Assembly: GCA_022478985.1 (NCBI GenBank)
Contig: JAKSZP010000001.1
Coordinates: forward strand, 62,001 to 126,000
Direction of reading: 5' to 3'
Source: Massospora cicadina
Taxonomy: Eukaryota > Entomophthoromycota > Entomophthoromycetes > Entomophthorales > Entomophthoraceae
DNA: 64,000 bases
Below are positions 33,906 to 45,496 of this stretch, piece by piece (the stretch's first letter is position 1; the number at the start of each line of letters is the position of its first letter). Below the pieces are notes generated by a model. The model made no database searches, was not told where the DNA came from, and saw nothing but the letters and a program-made list of their open reading frames with translations. A program made the position numbers and the translations under genes.

Positions 33906-33919
33906 TTCCATTAATGCTT

Positions 33920-35330
33920 AAGAGTTCATGAGGCTTAATCACAAAGCCTCGAGGCGCAATTAAACCATAACAATGAATTTTGTGACCAATATTGATGACT
34001 GAGCGCCCAAATTTCGCAGATAAAGGATAAATGCAATGATATAATCAACTACTGGCAAACACAATTGAAGGCTAATGGGCGAAGAATGGAAAAAATCAAT
34101 ACTCCATTGATCATCTTGATAGACAGATCAATTATCATAATGAGGATGTTACTGCTATCAATGAGTCAAACAATATTCTTAATGGAGAAGTAAACCAGTG
34201 CAAGAAGGCTTATAAAGAAAAGGACCAAGTTATTTCCACCTTGCAATTACAAACTACTAGCTTGAATGAGGAAATTGTGAAATTAAAGTTAAAAAATCAA
34301 AATCATGCCAATTGGGAAAATGAAATCAACTATTAAATCTGAGCTCTGTATTACAGGCGTTATCAGTGTTCCACAAACCACTTGACTGGAAACTCTTCCA
34401 ATTATTAGGATGAAGCTTTGAGTTTAGCTATTAAAATGGATGCTAAGCCACATTGACAAATGCCTCGCAATATGGTTGCTTTGGCCAACCCTAACTCATC
34501 AAATTGGGATACAATGCCTCAGCACCCTAATACGCCTGGCTCAAGTCAACAAAGAAGTAATCGAGATAACCAGGAATGGGAAAGCAATGATTACAAACCA
34601 GCAAACCTGCCTGCTTTTGATAAGAATGGAAGTATAACCACATTTGTCAAAAGCTTTTAAATGGCCATGTATGGGGCCAGTGACCGTAACAAAGCAGCCA
34701 CTATGATCAACTGCTTTAATCAGTGGAGCATTGAGTTGATTATGCCTCACATTAACAAAATCCAACCTAAGCCAAAGTCAAAGAGGCTGTGCTTCTTGTT
34801 TTTGGAGGTCCAGAATGAATATCAACCAGAAAAATCTAAGTGAATTAACATTTGCTTTAAGAAAGTTGAAGCAATTGATGATTTTGCAGATTGATTCTAT
34901 TGCAAAGCTCAAGTTCTCCTAGGTGCAAAGTTTATGGTAGATTTTGAAGCTAAGATTGCACTAGAACATGCAGTAGAACCTTACCAGATCTGTCAAACAC
35001 TTTATTACCTGCTTATGTGCAAAACCTTGCATCATCTGAATTGGTTGATTATTTGCACAGATGTTCACAAAATTATGGCCCTCCTAATACTGGGTACAGA
35101 TCAGGACCTGCTGCCTCTACTGGAAAGCCCTTTAAACTAATAAGAAGATTGACAGTAATATGCCTGTAAGAAATGAGCAAAACTTAAGTGCAAGAGCCCC
35201 ACGGCCAGTGAGTGAAATTACTTGCTTTAATTGCAATAATGAAGGTCACTTTGCTTCCTGATGCCATCAGCAAAATGTCAATGTAGTCCTTCCTGATACT
35301 GTGCAGGAGAAGGTAAAAGAACAAGCATAA
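33920..35330 (+). pseudogene. gag core and zinc knuckle of element E
   Basis: A coiled coil (AINESNNILNGEVNQCKKAY and on to VKLKLKNQN) lies at 34.15-34.33 kb. The gag core reads LPAFDKNGSITTFVKSF, then AMYGASDRNKAA, near 34.61-34.70 kb, matching FDHDGNIQGFFKRFELATEG of H. Near 35.22 kb CFNCNNEGHFAS.C gives a complete CX2CX4HX4C knuckle, interrupted by one TGA in its last spacer. Gag packages element RNA. Confidence 0.8.
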
Positions 35331-35450
35331 TAGATGCGGGTCGCTCTATTGTGCCTAAGACACCAGTCCCACCTGATTGACAAGCAAACGCAGGCCATGG
35401 GCCTCAGTTAACAATAGATTGAATTCTATTTAGTATCAAATTAAGATTCT

Positions 35451-36020
35451 TTGAACGTACTTGCAGTAACTCACTCCCAGAGTAAGGTTTTCATACCTGA
35501 AGCCTCTGAAGTAGTTGCTAAACCCTATGTGCAACTAATACTTGAGAATATTCCAGCCAAAGGGCCGAGAAATGCAGCAGATGCCCCAAGCTTGAACAAG
35601 GTGAATATAGCTATGCCAATTGACACATTCATCAATGAATGTCCCAGTATTGGAAATACTCTGAAGCACACTCTTAGCTCCCTGGATTCTTCCCATATTT
35701 ACTTAGTAAACTCTATTGATTCTTACTACTATGAGTGCACATACGTGGATATTCTGGTCAACAAAATCAGAGTTGTAGCTATTGTTGATAGCTGAGCACC
35801 TATAAACTTGTTTCCACAAAGTTGGTGAATAAATTAAAATAGCTCCGAACATTGACCATCATCAGGAATATGGGACTGCAGGCCTTAACAGCACTAAGAG
35901 TGAAGGAGCTTACAGCGCCTTGTCACTGCAATTTGGAGCTTTGGTAGTAGCTGCACCCACAATAGTGCTTAAAAATGCCAATTATGACATCTAATTGGAA
36001 CTAGTTTATTAAGGACCTAT
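35451..36020 (+). pseudogene. Aspartic protease of element E
   Basis: A 114-codon frame ends VDILVNKIRVVAIVDS and a TGA, followed by APINL, so DSGAP has lost its Gly to a stop (GGA to TGA). The NANYDI block near 35.97 kb corresponds to the flap-distal NYxxLIG motif. The first ~90 codons of the frame are the gag-protease linker. Confidence 0.75.
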
Positions 36021-36159
36021 GGGATCTAATGCAATTTTAATAAAACATCTTAACAATAGCAGCCCAACCACTTCCAATTTATTACTCTCATGACAATAAA
36101 AAGCCGATAAGCCGTCACAAAAACTTTATCAATATACCTTATGCTGATGAGATAATACC

Positions 36160-36545
36160 AGTAGGATATATTCAGCGGGGAAATTGAAGCTGCCCCATGC
36201 CAACCACCATAAATGAAAATTGAGGAATACCTCTATGTGTGAATAAGGATGTGACAATAGCTCTTGGCCATCAGCTGGTTATGAGGACTGAGACCACGCT
36301 GGATATTACAGAAGGACTATACGGTGAGGTTGTATCCCTATGGCATCATTCTCAAAATGGAACCTAGTGTGGCACCTGGAATACTTATACCAGAGCATGG
36401 GGAGATTGATATCCTACTAGAAAATTTGACCAGCTGAAGTATTAAGAACAAGAAATATTAAGTAGACGCATTTTTGCATCTATTTCTAGGGGTGAGTTAA
36501 AATCAGCTGCCAAATTTGGTGACTTATCTGAGTTTGGCTTACCAA
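36160..36545 (+). pseudogene. dUTPase-like domain of element E
   Basis: The reading is GIPLCVNKDVTIALGHQLVM, then RTETTLDITEGLYGEVV, a frame change, and finally SRGELKSAAKFGDLSEFGL. The strand with GHQLVMRT, the I.EGLYGEV block and the Gly-rich end KFGDLSEFG parallel the dUTPase order, and the end block matches KFGSLDEFG of H. Catalytic motif residues are not conserved. In dUTPases this fold removes dUTP, limiting uracil in cDNA. Confidence 0.6.
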
Positions 36546-37500
36546 CCTAAAATTGTGGGGCACATATTGTGATTTCTAGAGAATCATTTACCAGATTATC
36601 AGAACAACAGAAGGATGAAGAACTTAAGTTGTTTGAATGATACTCCAAAATTTTCGCTAAAGATGACCAAGATTTAGGTTGTGCAAAATGAATACAACAT
36701 TTTGTTGACACTGGGAACCATGTGCTTATTAAAATGAGGCCAATCTGGCACCCTAGTGCTAGTGACAAAATAGTTGGAGAAGAGCTAGATAAATTGCTGA
36801 AAAGCGGAATGATAGTGCCCTCTAAAAGCCCGTGGGCCAGCCCAGTTCCAATTTTAAAGAAAAAAATGGCAGCAATTGAGTTGTGATTGATTTTTAACGC
36901 ATCAATGCCATTACAAAAAAAGGATTTGTTTCCATTGCCCAGAATTGATGATGTTATGGACCGTCTGGGAGGGGCAAAGTATTTTACTACAATGGATCTC
37001 ATCTCAGGATATTGGCAAATTGAACTGCCTCAAGAGGAGCAGGATAGTTGCACGATGATTGCTGCTCAAGGGATGTTCCAACTGATGCGCATGCCACAGG
37101 GGCTGTGCAACGTGCCAGCAACCTTTCAGTGCACAAAGGACACAATTTTGGGGACCTTAAATTATCCTTTGTACTGGTGTATCTGGATGATATTATTTTT
37201 TTTCACAAACATTTTCCAAACATCTGAAGCACCTTGAACAGTGATGAATGGCTATTGAAGGCCAATCTGAAGATAAAACCTAGAAATCGTCAATTCTTTA
37301 AAGAATAATTGGAATATCTCGGGTTTGTCATTGATTCCAAGGGCTTGCGACCTCAACTTCAAAAGGTGGAGGGGATTTTTAATATGCAACCTCTTATGAG
37401 TATGAGGGATGTTCAAGTATTCTTAGGCATGGTAGGATATAATTGAAGATTCATAGGGTTCACAAAGATTGTTGAGCCCCTATTTTATTTACTACAAGAT
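36546..37500 (+). pseudogene. Reverse transcriptase of element E
   Basis: SKSPWASPVPILKKK near 36.83 kb is followed by the 116-codon frame 36887-37237: KKDLFPLPRIDDVMDRLGGA, YFTTMDLISGYWQIELPQEE, MPQGLCNVPATF. The active site VYLDDIIFF is intact in an adjacent frame near 37.17 kb. LGFVIDSKGL and MRDVQVFLGMVGYN follow. All three catalytic Asp are present, making this the best RT of the window, though a frameshift separates them. Confidence 0.88.
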
Positions 37501-38000
37501 GGAGTTCATTTTTGCTGGGCAAATGAGTGCCAACAGGCCTTTGAGGCTTTAAAAAATTAAAATGAGCATGGCGCCTATCCTCCAATATCCAGATTTCAGC
37601 AAACCTTTTAATCATACAAACTGAAGCCTCGTTGACCATGATTGGAGGTGTGCTATCTCAGATTGGGGATGATGGTGAGGAGCATTCAGTTGCTTATTGC
37701 AGCAGGACGCTGAATAAGCATGAGAGTAATTATACAGTGACTGAAAGAGAATGTTTGGCTGTCATCTATGCTTGTAAGCAATTTTGGATCTACATTTATG
37801 GCAACAATATTTAAATAGTGAAGGATCACAGCTCATTGTGACGGCTCCAAAATCTCAAGGAACCTGAGGGACGATTATCCCGCTGGGCCCTAAAATTACA
37901 AGTGTACAGTTATGAAATTATTCATAGAGCTGGAGCGGCCCATAAAAATGCAAACAGACTATCATGGTTCCTATTGTAGCTGTCCTGAGCAGTTTGAAAT
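37501..38000 (+). pseudogene. RNase H of element E
   Basis: LQYPDFSKPF near 37.58 kb opens the domain. The 60-codon frame 37632-37814 reads HSVAYCSRTLNKHESNYTVT, then ERECLAVIYACKQFWIYIYG, with the catalytic Glu. Downstream RLSRWALKLQVYSYEIIHRA is in another frame near 37.88 kb. The Asp of the first block falls at a frame break (QTEAS). Confidence 0.83.
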
Positions 38001-39195
38001 GAGCTTCATGAAAAAATGATTACCCAAAAGTATGGAGATGAGCCACCTGAAGTACAAAAAGTGATCTAAAAAGCATTAACTGACACCAAATATCAAAATG
38101 GAGTTTTATATAAGCTTAAGCCTGAAGGGCAACATTGAATTTTCCCAAAGACTTCTGACCAAATGGAGATTATCACACAAGCACACAAGGCTTTCAGGCA
38201 TAGGGATCGACCTAGACACTAGAATTAATTCAATCAAGTTGATATTGGGATTTCATGAATATTGATATCCAAGATATGATCAATAAATGTCATTCATGCC
38301 AAATTGCAAAGCCTATGAAGTTGGATGTGAAATATCATCTGATCAAGCCTGACTGGGCCTGGTATACCATGTCAATTGATGTAGTTGGCCCTTTGCCTGT
38401 GAGTAGCCTAGGCAACAAATACATAATTGTTTCTATCAATCATCTGACAAATTGGGTGGAAGCAAAGCAATTTGAGATGTCAGGGTTCTAACTACTGCTA
38501 AGTTCATTATGGATAGTATTATTTATAAGCACGGATGCCCCAGAAGATCTTGATGGACAATGGCACAAATTTTACTACTCAAATGGTACAACGGTTAAAT
38601 AAGTTGAATTCTATCTTAGGAGTGTTGTCAACACCATACTATCCTGAGACTAATGGTATGGTAGAACGATTTAATGGCACATTAGTCAGCATAATACACA
38701 AAAATGCGGCCTTGATGCCTTAGCAATGGGCGACTTCAAAAAGTGTTACCATATTTACATAAAATATTGGAGACCACAGCATTACAGGCCAATCTCCATA
38801 TTGACTTCTGTATGGTAGACATCCCACTCTGCCTCCATTATTATATTTAGTACTCAGTTCAACTGAAGCAATTAATTCAAATAATTATGTTGAGAAACTA
38901 GAGAAGACTCTAATCAAGTTGCAATCTGAAGCCTATCAAAATATGATTAGTTAAAACTAGTCAGAAGAGCTACAATGACGCTAAACAATCTACGGTGACC
39001 AAGTTCAATGAAGGAGGCTTAGTATTATATTGTGACACTCATAGCGCGGGCCGCGCGCACAAGCTAGCCTCTCTCTGGAAGGGTCCATTTATCTTTTGGA
39101 GAAATTGTCTGAAGATGTATATACCATTAAGGATAAAGGCAGCTGGTTTGTGAATCAAATACATGCTAAGTTCCTTCATCCTTATCATAAAGAAC
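38001..39195 (+). pseudogene. Integrase of element E
   Basis: The frame 38255-38491 holds CHSCQIAKPMKL (zinc Cys pair) and WYTMSIDVVGPLP with the first catalytic Asp. The frame 38535-38723 holds [11 protein letters not shown] (second Asp) and [12 protein letters not shown] with Glu 36 residues after the Asp, so D,D(35)E is complete apart from a frame change. LASLWKGPFIFW near 39.07 kb is the GPY/F tail. No chromodomain is seen after it. Confidence 0.87.
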
Positions 39196-39330
39196 AATAA
39201 TAATACAAAAAAAAAAAAAGAAAAGAAAAATAGAAAAAAATGAAAAAAATGAAATTTAATAAATTAAAATAATTATAACTATATAAAAATAAAAAAATAA
39301 TAGAAAACAAAAAAATGAGAAAGTTAAATT
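39196..39330 (+). repeat. A-rich low-complexity tract after integrase of E
   Basis: About 130 bp of almost pure A with scattered G, T and C follows the integrase stop. It separates pol from the antisense frame. It could be a decayed poly(A) or an element-internal spacer. No direct repeat around it was found. Confidence 0.6.
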
Positions 39331-39550
39331 TTAATTCAGAAATTTGATGCCTCACCGGCATTGGAACTAGGTAACCCTTATTTGGTAGGGGGAGGAGAGT
39401 GTGATCATACCAGAGAAGCCTGTAGCGGAATTGGAGAGATGCGAATATCATACAAGTCTTGACTATCCATACCCTGTCAGAGATGTGCTAAACCCAAAAA
39501 AGCTTGGCACCAGGCATGCTGTCCCCGTTGGCTTAAGAAAGGCCATTGAA

Positions 39551-40539
39551 CTAAAGGGAAAGACCATTGGAAGGGACTATATAATAGACAAATAAGGTTT
39601 TACTTGGGAGTAAATGCTGCAGGTAGGAAGATACAGTTGGCAAGAAGGCTCTCAAGGCAGGGTAAACTGGGGGGAAACACTTTTGCACAAAACATTTGTA
39701 GATGGCCTCATCTAATACCCTGTGCATGTTGGGCATGGTATTGGTGGGGAGCGAGGAAGGAGGGAAGCAGATGCACGCTCCCAGAAGAGCTATCTGTGGG
39801 ACATACTTTTTGGGAAGACCTTTTGCCAAGCTTTTGCAAAGGGCTTGGTATAACACCAGGATGTGCTGCTTTTTTAAAATCCAAGTCTTGAGGCCCAACA
39901 AGACATAAAAATTGGTATATACCAAAGCGGGTTCACACCAAAGTCTAGCAACTGAGTTAGCAAAAATAAGAGCCTGATTGGTCTCAAAAATATTGTATGT
40001 GGCAACCTCAGGACTGGTAGCAAGTGCAGACAGCAAGTAGGCATTTACAAGCTCCAACATTGAATTGAGCTCAAGACCCAACAAAGCCACACTGCCCACT
40101 CATAAAGAGGAAGCAAGATTCTTAGAAGGGAGGACATGAAAAAGGGAAAACAAGAAGTCAGAAAGGAGATCCCCATCCAAAGCAAATTGATGCTGGATAA
40201 AGGTTTCTTGGGACTGAATGGCCTCTGAAGCCTGAAGAGATAATGAATAAGTTAAAGGGGATCCCACTCAACCCATTGGGATGTTTGACAGACAGTACTT
40301 GAAGCCAAGGGGGCCTGCTTGGGTTCATTGATTGGTGAAGTTGCAGCAGGATGCGAAGCCAAACTCTCTAGTACCATGGAAGCATAGCTGGTCAATCCAG
40401 CTTTAGAAATCATGGGCAACACCTGAGTGACCATAGCACGCCGCATGTGCTTGCTTAGTCTTAGGAATACTCATCTGTACAAGGCAGAAAGGCTATTGAT
40501 ATACTGTTCATAATTTGATGAGCGTGAAAAATTAGACAT
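39551..40539 (-). pseudogene. Antisense open frame of element E, about 330 codons
   Basis: On the minus strand a frame begins with MSNFSRSSNYEQYINSLSAL at 40539 and runs to a stop at 39551. It is broken only by a TGA near 40470, one frame change near 40258 and a TGA at 40100-40102. The last 182 codons (ELNSMLELVNAYLLSALATS, FETNQALIFANSVARLW, and on) are fully open and form the longest frame in the window. The protein is Leu/Ala/Ser-rich with several hydrophobic helices. I do not recognise it. It lies tail to tail with pol, between integrase and the 3' LTR, where some plant Ty3/gypsy elements carry antisense extra frames. It could also be an insertion. Confidence 0.5.
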
Positions 40540-40579
40540 TATGATCCAGAAAGAAGGGATCTTGCTGCTTATATTCAGT

Positions 40580-40593
40580 AAAGGCAAGGGGAG
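40580..40593 (+). promoter_or_regulatory. Polypurine tract of element E
   Basis: AAAGGCAAGGGGAG lies directly against the 3' LTR start TGTTGAG. This is the expected primer for plus-strand DNA synthesis and supports the plus orientation. Confidence 0.7.
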
Positions 40594-41473
40594 TGTTGAG
40601 TAATTGAATAGACCTAATCGTCAGATATTTGATAGGGGCATAATAATGTTAACATGCCTGATTTATTTGGATCATATCAGATATTAGTGATTTCGGATCA
40701 TAAGTATCCTAAAATTATGTGAAGCTTGGGATCCATGGCCTAGCAAATTCACTTAATAATGTTTGACTATGATGACACGTGCTCAAGGGCTTTGTTAGTT
40801 AGTTCACACTTAACATAAAGTGTCTACTTAATGACTTGGGCATGTGGGCTTGTTGGTCTATGTCAAAATTAGTTTTTTATATTGATTGAGTCTTTGATCA
40901 AATTAATTACTAATTAGTGGTATGGATCGCCTTGGTATGTGCTGCCAATTGCTTGAGAAAGAAAGTTGGTTCATTTATTTGCAGATACGTCTGAAACTCT
41001 GTCTTGAGAATATTGACAAAATTTACACTGACCATGAAGCTGTGCAAGATGTCTGAGTCAAAGGATTGTAGACCCTCAAACAAACATTTTATGTGTTCCT
41101 CTGGCCAAGTGCTATTGAAAATGGGACGTCATGGATAAGATGTGGTGAACATTAAACCCTATAATTTATCTCCAAGTTGATACTGATAAAGTACAATCAA
41201 CCTTTACCTAAGTCCATAGTTTAACTTATAAGCTTTTAATGTTTACTTTACGTTGTATTAAGTTGAGAATTTACTTGGGATCATTAAGATCAGGACAGCG
41301 TGCCATCGTCTAAGTAATGACAGTAAAATATGCCTTTGAAGTGCTACTACCAAAGAGTTATATATTGAACTAGAGTCACCGTCTGGTTTATTGTCACCAT
41401 ACAATAGACGTTCAAAACTCCACCATACTGCAGAAGAAGAACCAGCCATCTGAAGTAGACCAAAAATTCAACA
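40594..41473 (+). repeat. 3' LTR of element E
   Basis: It starts TGTTGAGTAATTGA and ends AATTCAACA, then TATGT, which pairs imperfectly with GATGT before the 5' LTR. Substitutions and small gaps relative to the 5' LTR are frequent, so E is older than B. Confidence 0.87.
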
Positions 41474-42560
41474 TATGTTCCAAAGATACCCGGCGTGTTG
41501 ATAGACTTCTACAAAAAATACAAAACAAGTGGTACCATATATCTGTCCTAGCAATAGCATGTAGATAGTAATGGAGGCTCATAAGCACGTTGGCCATGGA
41601 AGATTCCAAAAAACTCTGGAATACCTGAAAGAGAGTTCTATTGTGAGACATGTCAGACAAAGTGCACCAAGTCTTGAAGTTGTGCATACCTTATACAAGT
41701 TTTCACCCACTGGAACAGCTATTTGTGTTTGCATCAACTTCCCACACAGTACCTTTCAGTAATGTCTCAATTGATGTGGTGATACCTTAGCCAACTGCAT
41801 CCAGCGTATCCAAGTTGATCCTAGTAGCGCTTGACCAAAGCCAAATGGGTTGAGGTCTCTATGGTCAAGACAAACACCTCAAAATACACAGATCACTTAT
41901 TGTAAAATCAATTCTTTACAAGGCACAGTTGCCCTCAAATCTTACTATCATTCAACAGGAAGAACTTTATCTTAGACTCAGTGAGAAAGCTGATGGACCT
42001 AGTGGAAGCTGGACAGAAGTTAACTACCCTTTACACTCTATCCTCCAAAGGAAGTGTCAAGAAAATCAATAGAACCTTAGGAGGTATTTTAAGGAGATTG
42101 CCTTCAATTATAAGTTGAAATGAGATCAGTTGCTGCCCTCAGCGTTGTTGACTTACCAGTTGAATCACCACCAAGTGATTGGGATGCCCCCATTCAAAGC
42201 CCTGTCTTAGCGAGAGGCAGATTTTCAGACCCTCCTAGCACTGATCATCTCCGTGGACTGGAAGAACCTGCCGCCTGGAAGCTACCAGCAATAGTTAAAT
42301 GATGTTCTTGTAAGAATTCTACTGGAGGCTTCAAACAACATTGAAGTGACTATCCCCAAAGCTAGCAGGAGAGTCAGAGAAGAACTAGTCTATCAAAGTT
42401 CAGCCTAGGATACAAGGTCTATTTTACCATTTGGGGGAACACAATAAGGGAAATTACAGGCCATTTGGACTGGGCCTTCCACTGTCTTAACAAAGAGAGG
42501 AGTGGAATACTACATTGGGGACATTTATAATAACTTTGTGCTCTTAGAGTACACGCTCAG
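41474..42560 (+). pseudogene. Integrase of element F, after the E insertion
   Basis: VVPYICPSNSM and MEAHKHVGHGRFQKTLEYLK (41571 on) give the HHCC zinc domain. The core is decayed (SIDVV near 41.77 kb, a readable but broken second block near 41.95 kb). AIWTGPSTVLTKRGVEYYIG near 42.46 kb is the GPY/F-like tail. It ends at the 5' LTR of element C. It completes the pol order begun at 26.5-30.4 kb and so proves that E is inserted in F. The 3' LTR of F is not seen. Confidence 0.75.
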
Positions 42561-43055
42561 TGTTGAGAAACTGGTATGACTGGACAATAATTCATATGTT
42601 TGGAGGATCCTATTTTATTAGTCAAGGTGAGATTCAAGATTTTGGCACTATATTATGTTGATTTAAAGTGAATCAATTGAGGCGACAATTTTTGGCAAAT
42701 AGTGAGAATTCCGCTGAAGCTTCAATGATGGGGAGAACTCCTAAAATAGTAGTGAATAATAGAATAATTAAGCGAAAGGGTTAAAGGCTGACTAAGATTA
42801 CTGAGGGTTAAGAGCTGAGCAAGAGAATGAGAGAAAAGGATGTTCTTATTAGAAAGAAAGGAGGAAGTTAGCGGAAGTAGTATGCAGTTTTATGTATATA
42901 ATAAGGTAGTGTCCGTTGGAGCCATAGCTTCATAATTTTATATTATTAGAATTTACCAAGAATTTGCAATATTTGTATTTTCTATCTGTTGCTCAGTGGT
43001 GTTAAACTTGTGTAACCAGCTTAGAGGATTTAATCAATACTGCCAAAAGTTAACA
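42561..43055 (+). repeat. 5' LTR of element C
   Basis: This 495-bp repeat starts TGTTGAGAAACTGGTATGAC and ends AAAAGTTAACA. It matches the LTRs of A along their length and the readable part of 55993-56395. TATGTATATAATAAGG near 42.9 kb could be its TATA box. Confidence 0.87.
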
Positions 43056-43056
43056 G

Positions 43057-43075
43057 CGGTGCTCACTACAGGGGG
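43057..43075 (+). promoter_or_regulatory. Primer-binding-like site of element C
   Basis: CGGTGCTCACTACAGGGGG follows the LTR after one G. Only the first base differs from the consensus, and it is followed by GCCACTGGTCAAC, as in element A. Confidence 0.72.
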
Positions 43076-43099
43076 CCACTGGTCAACTTTATACAACGA

Positions 43100-45496
43100 C
43101 AACTAGGGAATTATAAAGAGCCCCACTACATATGTCAAAATCTAATGGGGCTCCATGCCCGATACTCCAGTGAGCCAAAAAAGACATCTAATGAGGAACC
43201 GGCGCTATATATGGTGATGGAACCAGGGAACGCTAAAACTAGGATGGAATTGCAGTTAGCAGCCTGCCCCACATAGAGTCAGACCAACAGGGAAGATGCA
43301 CAAATGTAACCCCTCAGCAACTGCAGGGTATAATGTAATGGCTCTTGCAGGGTTACCGCCTCTACAAAGGAGATGTTAATGAACATTCCCTGCGCCTGTT
43401 TTATAATTAACGAGACCAAGAAGCCTTAATAAATTGTATATGTCTTACATTGATGCTACTACATTGGGGTTGTCCTTCTGACTCGGCTCCCATATTGTTG
43501 AGGAATACCTGGTCGTGTACATTCAGCCTTATATCTGCCAACTACTAGATGTGTTGGCCTGGCATAACATTGAGATTGGTGATTTCATGCGTTATGTTCA
43601 AGAGCAACAGAACTATAATAATCTCCTGCCTGAACGCCTCAACCACTCTTTCTCAGAAATACAAGGGGTGCTAGTGAACAAAGACAGTCGTGTCATGGAT
43701 GTCCACAACCACTTGGACCAATTAGTCCCACAATTGGATCAAGAGTTGCCCCGAGTAATAAGAGGATTGTTAGATCGGCGTGGGCTTTTGGGTGAATAGT
43801 TATGGGATGTCACGACGCTGGGTAGTAACACCAAGAGAATAATGGTGGAAATGTTTGATTGGATGGAAGGAATTGACATGGCAGTGGCTTGGATTTGGGA
43901 CTGGGTTACCGTGTTAGAGTGGTGGGTGACTGATCATGCTGACGCAGTGCCAAATGAATTTAGACAACTTTAATCTGTGTGGAGTAACCAGTGGGCTGCT
44001 GACCATTTGACCAGATTGTTTTTGGCAACTTCAGAATACTGGCAATTGCAAGGTCAGATCAATCAGCTGGAGAGTTCCAGCCAAGCGGCACAAGGCTAAG
44101 CCATTAATCTTCCATTTTTGAGTTGGTGGGGTATGCCAATATTCAAGTGTGCTTAGAAAACCTTTGACGGTCTAATGAGGAGCTGGTGAAGGAATGAGCC
44201 GCTTTAATCAATCTAGTTGATGAAGAAAACCGACAAGCTCAAGACACTGGATGGCAGAACTCAATAATGCACGGCACGTTAAAGGATGTCCTCATACAGC
44301 TTCAGGAAATGGAGCGTAAATAGACACAGAGTGAGAATCCTACCTCAGATTACAGAAAGAAGTCAAGGAGCTTAGGCAGGGGTGAGATATGGGCGGTATC
44401 ACTGTAATTTGGTCAAAGCAGAGCAGATAAAAGACAAACTCTTCGCTGCACAGACTGGTGAAGGAAGCAAGGGTGCGGCCAGCAGAGATTCCAGTGAGGG
44501 ATACTACGTTTGGTTAGCAAGTACCCCTCGGTTGTCAAAGCAGTCCCTCTAGCAATCCAGCATCTTCTTAGTCTACTATGGCAGATTTACATCTGCCCCT
44601 GTGACCCTATTCTTGCTTACAAGGGAATGTTCCCTTTGGTCAATCTGAACTTAAATTGTCTGTTCCCTGAGCCCAAAGCCTGATGCCAGGCGAATTTGTA
44701 CGGATTGAGAAGTTGCCACCTTTCAGTCAAGATGGGAACATGCATGTATATTTCAAACCGTTTAATTTCGCCGTAAAAGAGCATCAGACCGGCATAAATC
44801 TAAACTGTTCTTATATGCTCTGGATGTCAAGAGAGCTGACCAGGTCACATGTTACCTTAAGATTAGTACCATAATGTATCAAGAGGTGAAGGAGACCGTG
44901 CTCCATATGTTTGGGGTATGGTGAAGGTGGCGCAGTGAAAGGCCAAATTTCTGAAGATTAAGTTTCAAAAGAATGAACTCTGGTGGAGTTCACAAAGCAT
45001 TTCATGGCTGAGGCTCACGTGTTAGTGGGTGCAAATATTTTAACTAATGAGGACATGGGTATAGCAATGATGGCGGCTTTTAAGCCATATCAAGAGTTCT
45101 ATAAAGCTATGTGCCACATTCTTCAAGAAGAGAGGGAGCTTTTACAAATTGTTAATTCTTCAAGCCTTCTCTCTGTCATATTTAGTGCTCCCAACATGCA
45201 ACGGAAAGCCCTTGCAACTGCTGCTGCCTCCCCATCAGGAAATAGAACACAGCGCCCCAGTTATAAATCATTGGGTAATAATTGCCCATATAATACATCA
45301 GCATGTCCTTTCCATCCTCCTTTGCACAACCGGCTTGTTCTTGGTCAAATTACAATTCCTCATAAAACTTCCAATCTAGACCTTTGGACGTAATATAGAG
45401 ATGAGATCCATTTATGGATGCTTGCTTCTAGTGCTGCCAAAGAGGCCAATATGTGGCTGACTGCCCTGGCAACCTGCAAGCTCATTCAGTACCACC
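43100..45496 (+). pseudogene. gag of element C, N-terminal and core part
   Basis: The 94-codon frame 43515-43799 and the following 43.8-44.1 kb stretch are helical and match gag of A. A second coiled coil reads LVDEENRQAQDTGWQNS near 44.22 kb. The core motif FSQDGNMHVYFKPFNFAVKE is in the 63-codon frame 44683-44874, with ADQVTCYLKI after a frame change. The 136-codon frame 44983-45393 begins EFTKHFMAEAHVLVGANIL and continues the capsid-like part. B interrupts the gene at 45497. Confidence 0.75.

Larger units (their letters stand above)
30409..41473 (+). mobile_element. Element E: Ty3/gypsy retrotransposon with an antisense frame, nested in F
   Basis: LTRs of 884 and 880 bp bound an 11,065-bp copy inserted between RNase H and integrase of F. 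Flanks GATGT and TATGT match at four of five positions. Order on the plus strand: LTR, primer-binding site, coiled-coil gag (interrupted by D1), CCHC knuckle, protease, dUTPase-like domain, RT, RNase H, integrase, A-rich tract, antisense frame, polypurine tract, LTR. Without D1 it is about 9.1 kb. It has the best preserved catalytic residues of RT and integrase in the window, yet every gene has stops. Confidence 0.9.

Noticed and set aside
39395..39425. GTGTGATCATACCAG, resembling the start of plant 5S rRNA
   Set aside because: Only about 15 bases match. The following sequence does not continue as 5S rRNA and no internal control region is seen.
39551..40099. The 182-codon frame as a host gene exon
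   Set aside because: It lies between integrase and polypurine tract of E, extends upstream through stops, and has no splice or promoter evidence.
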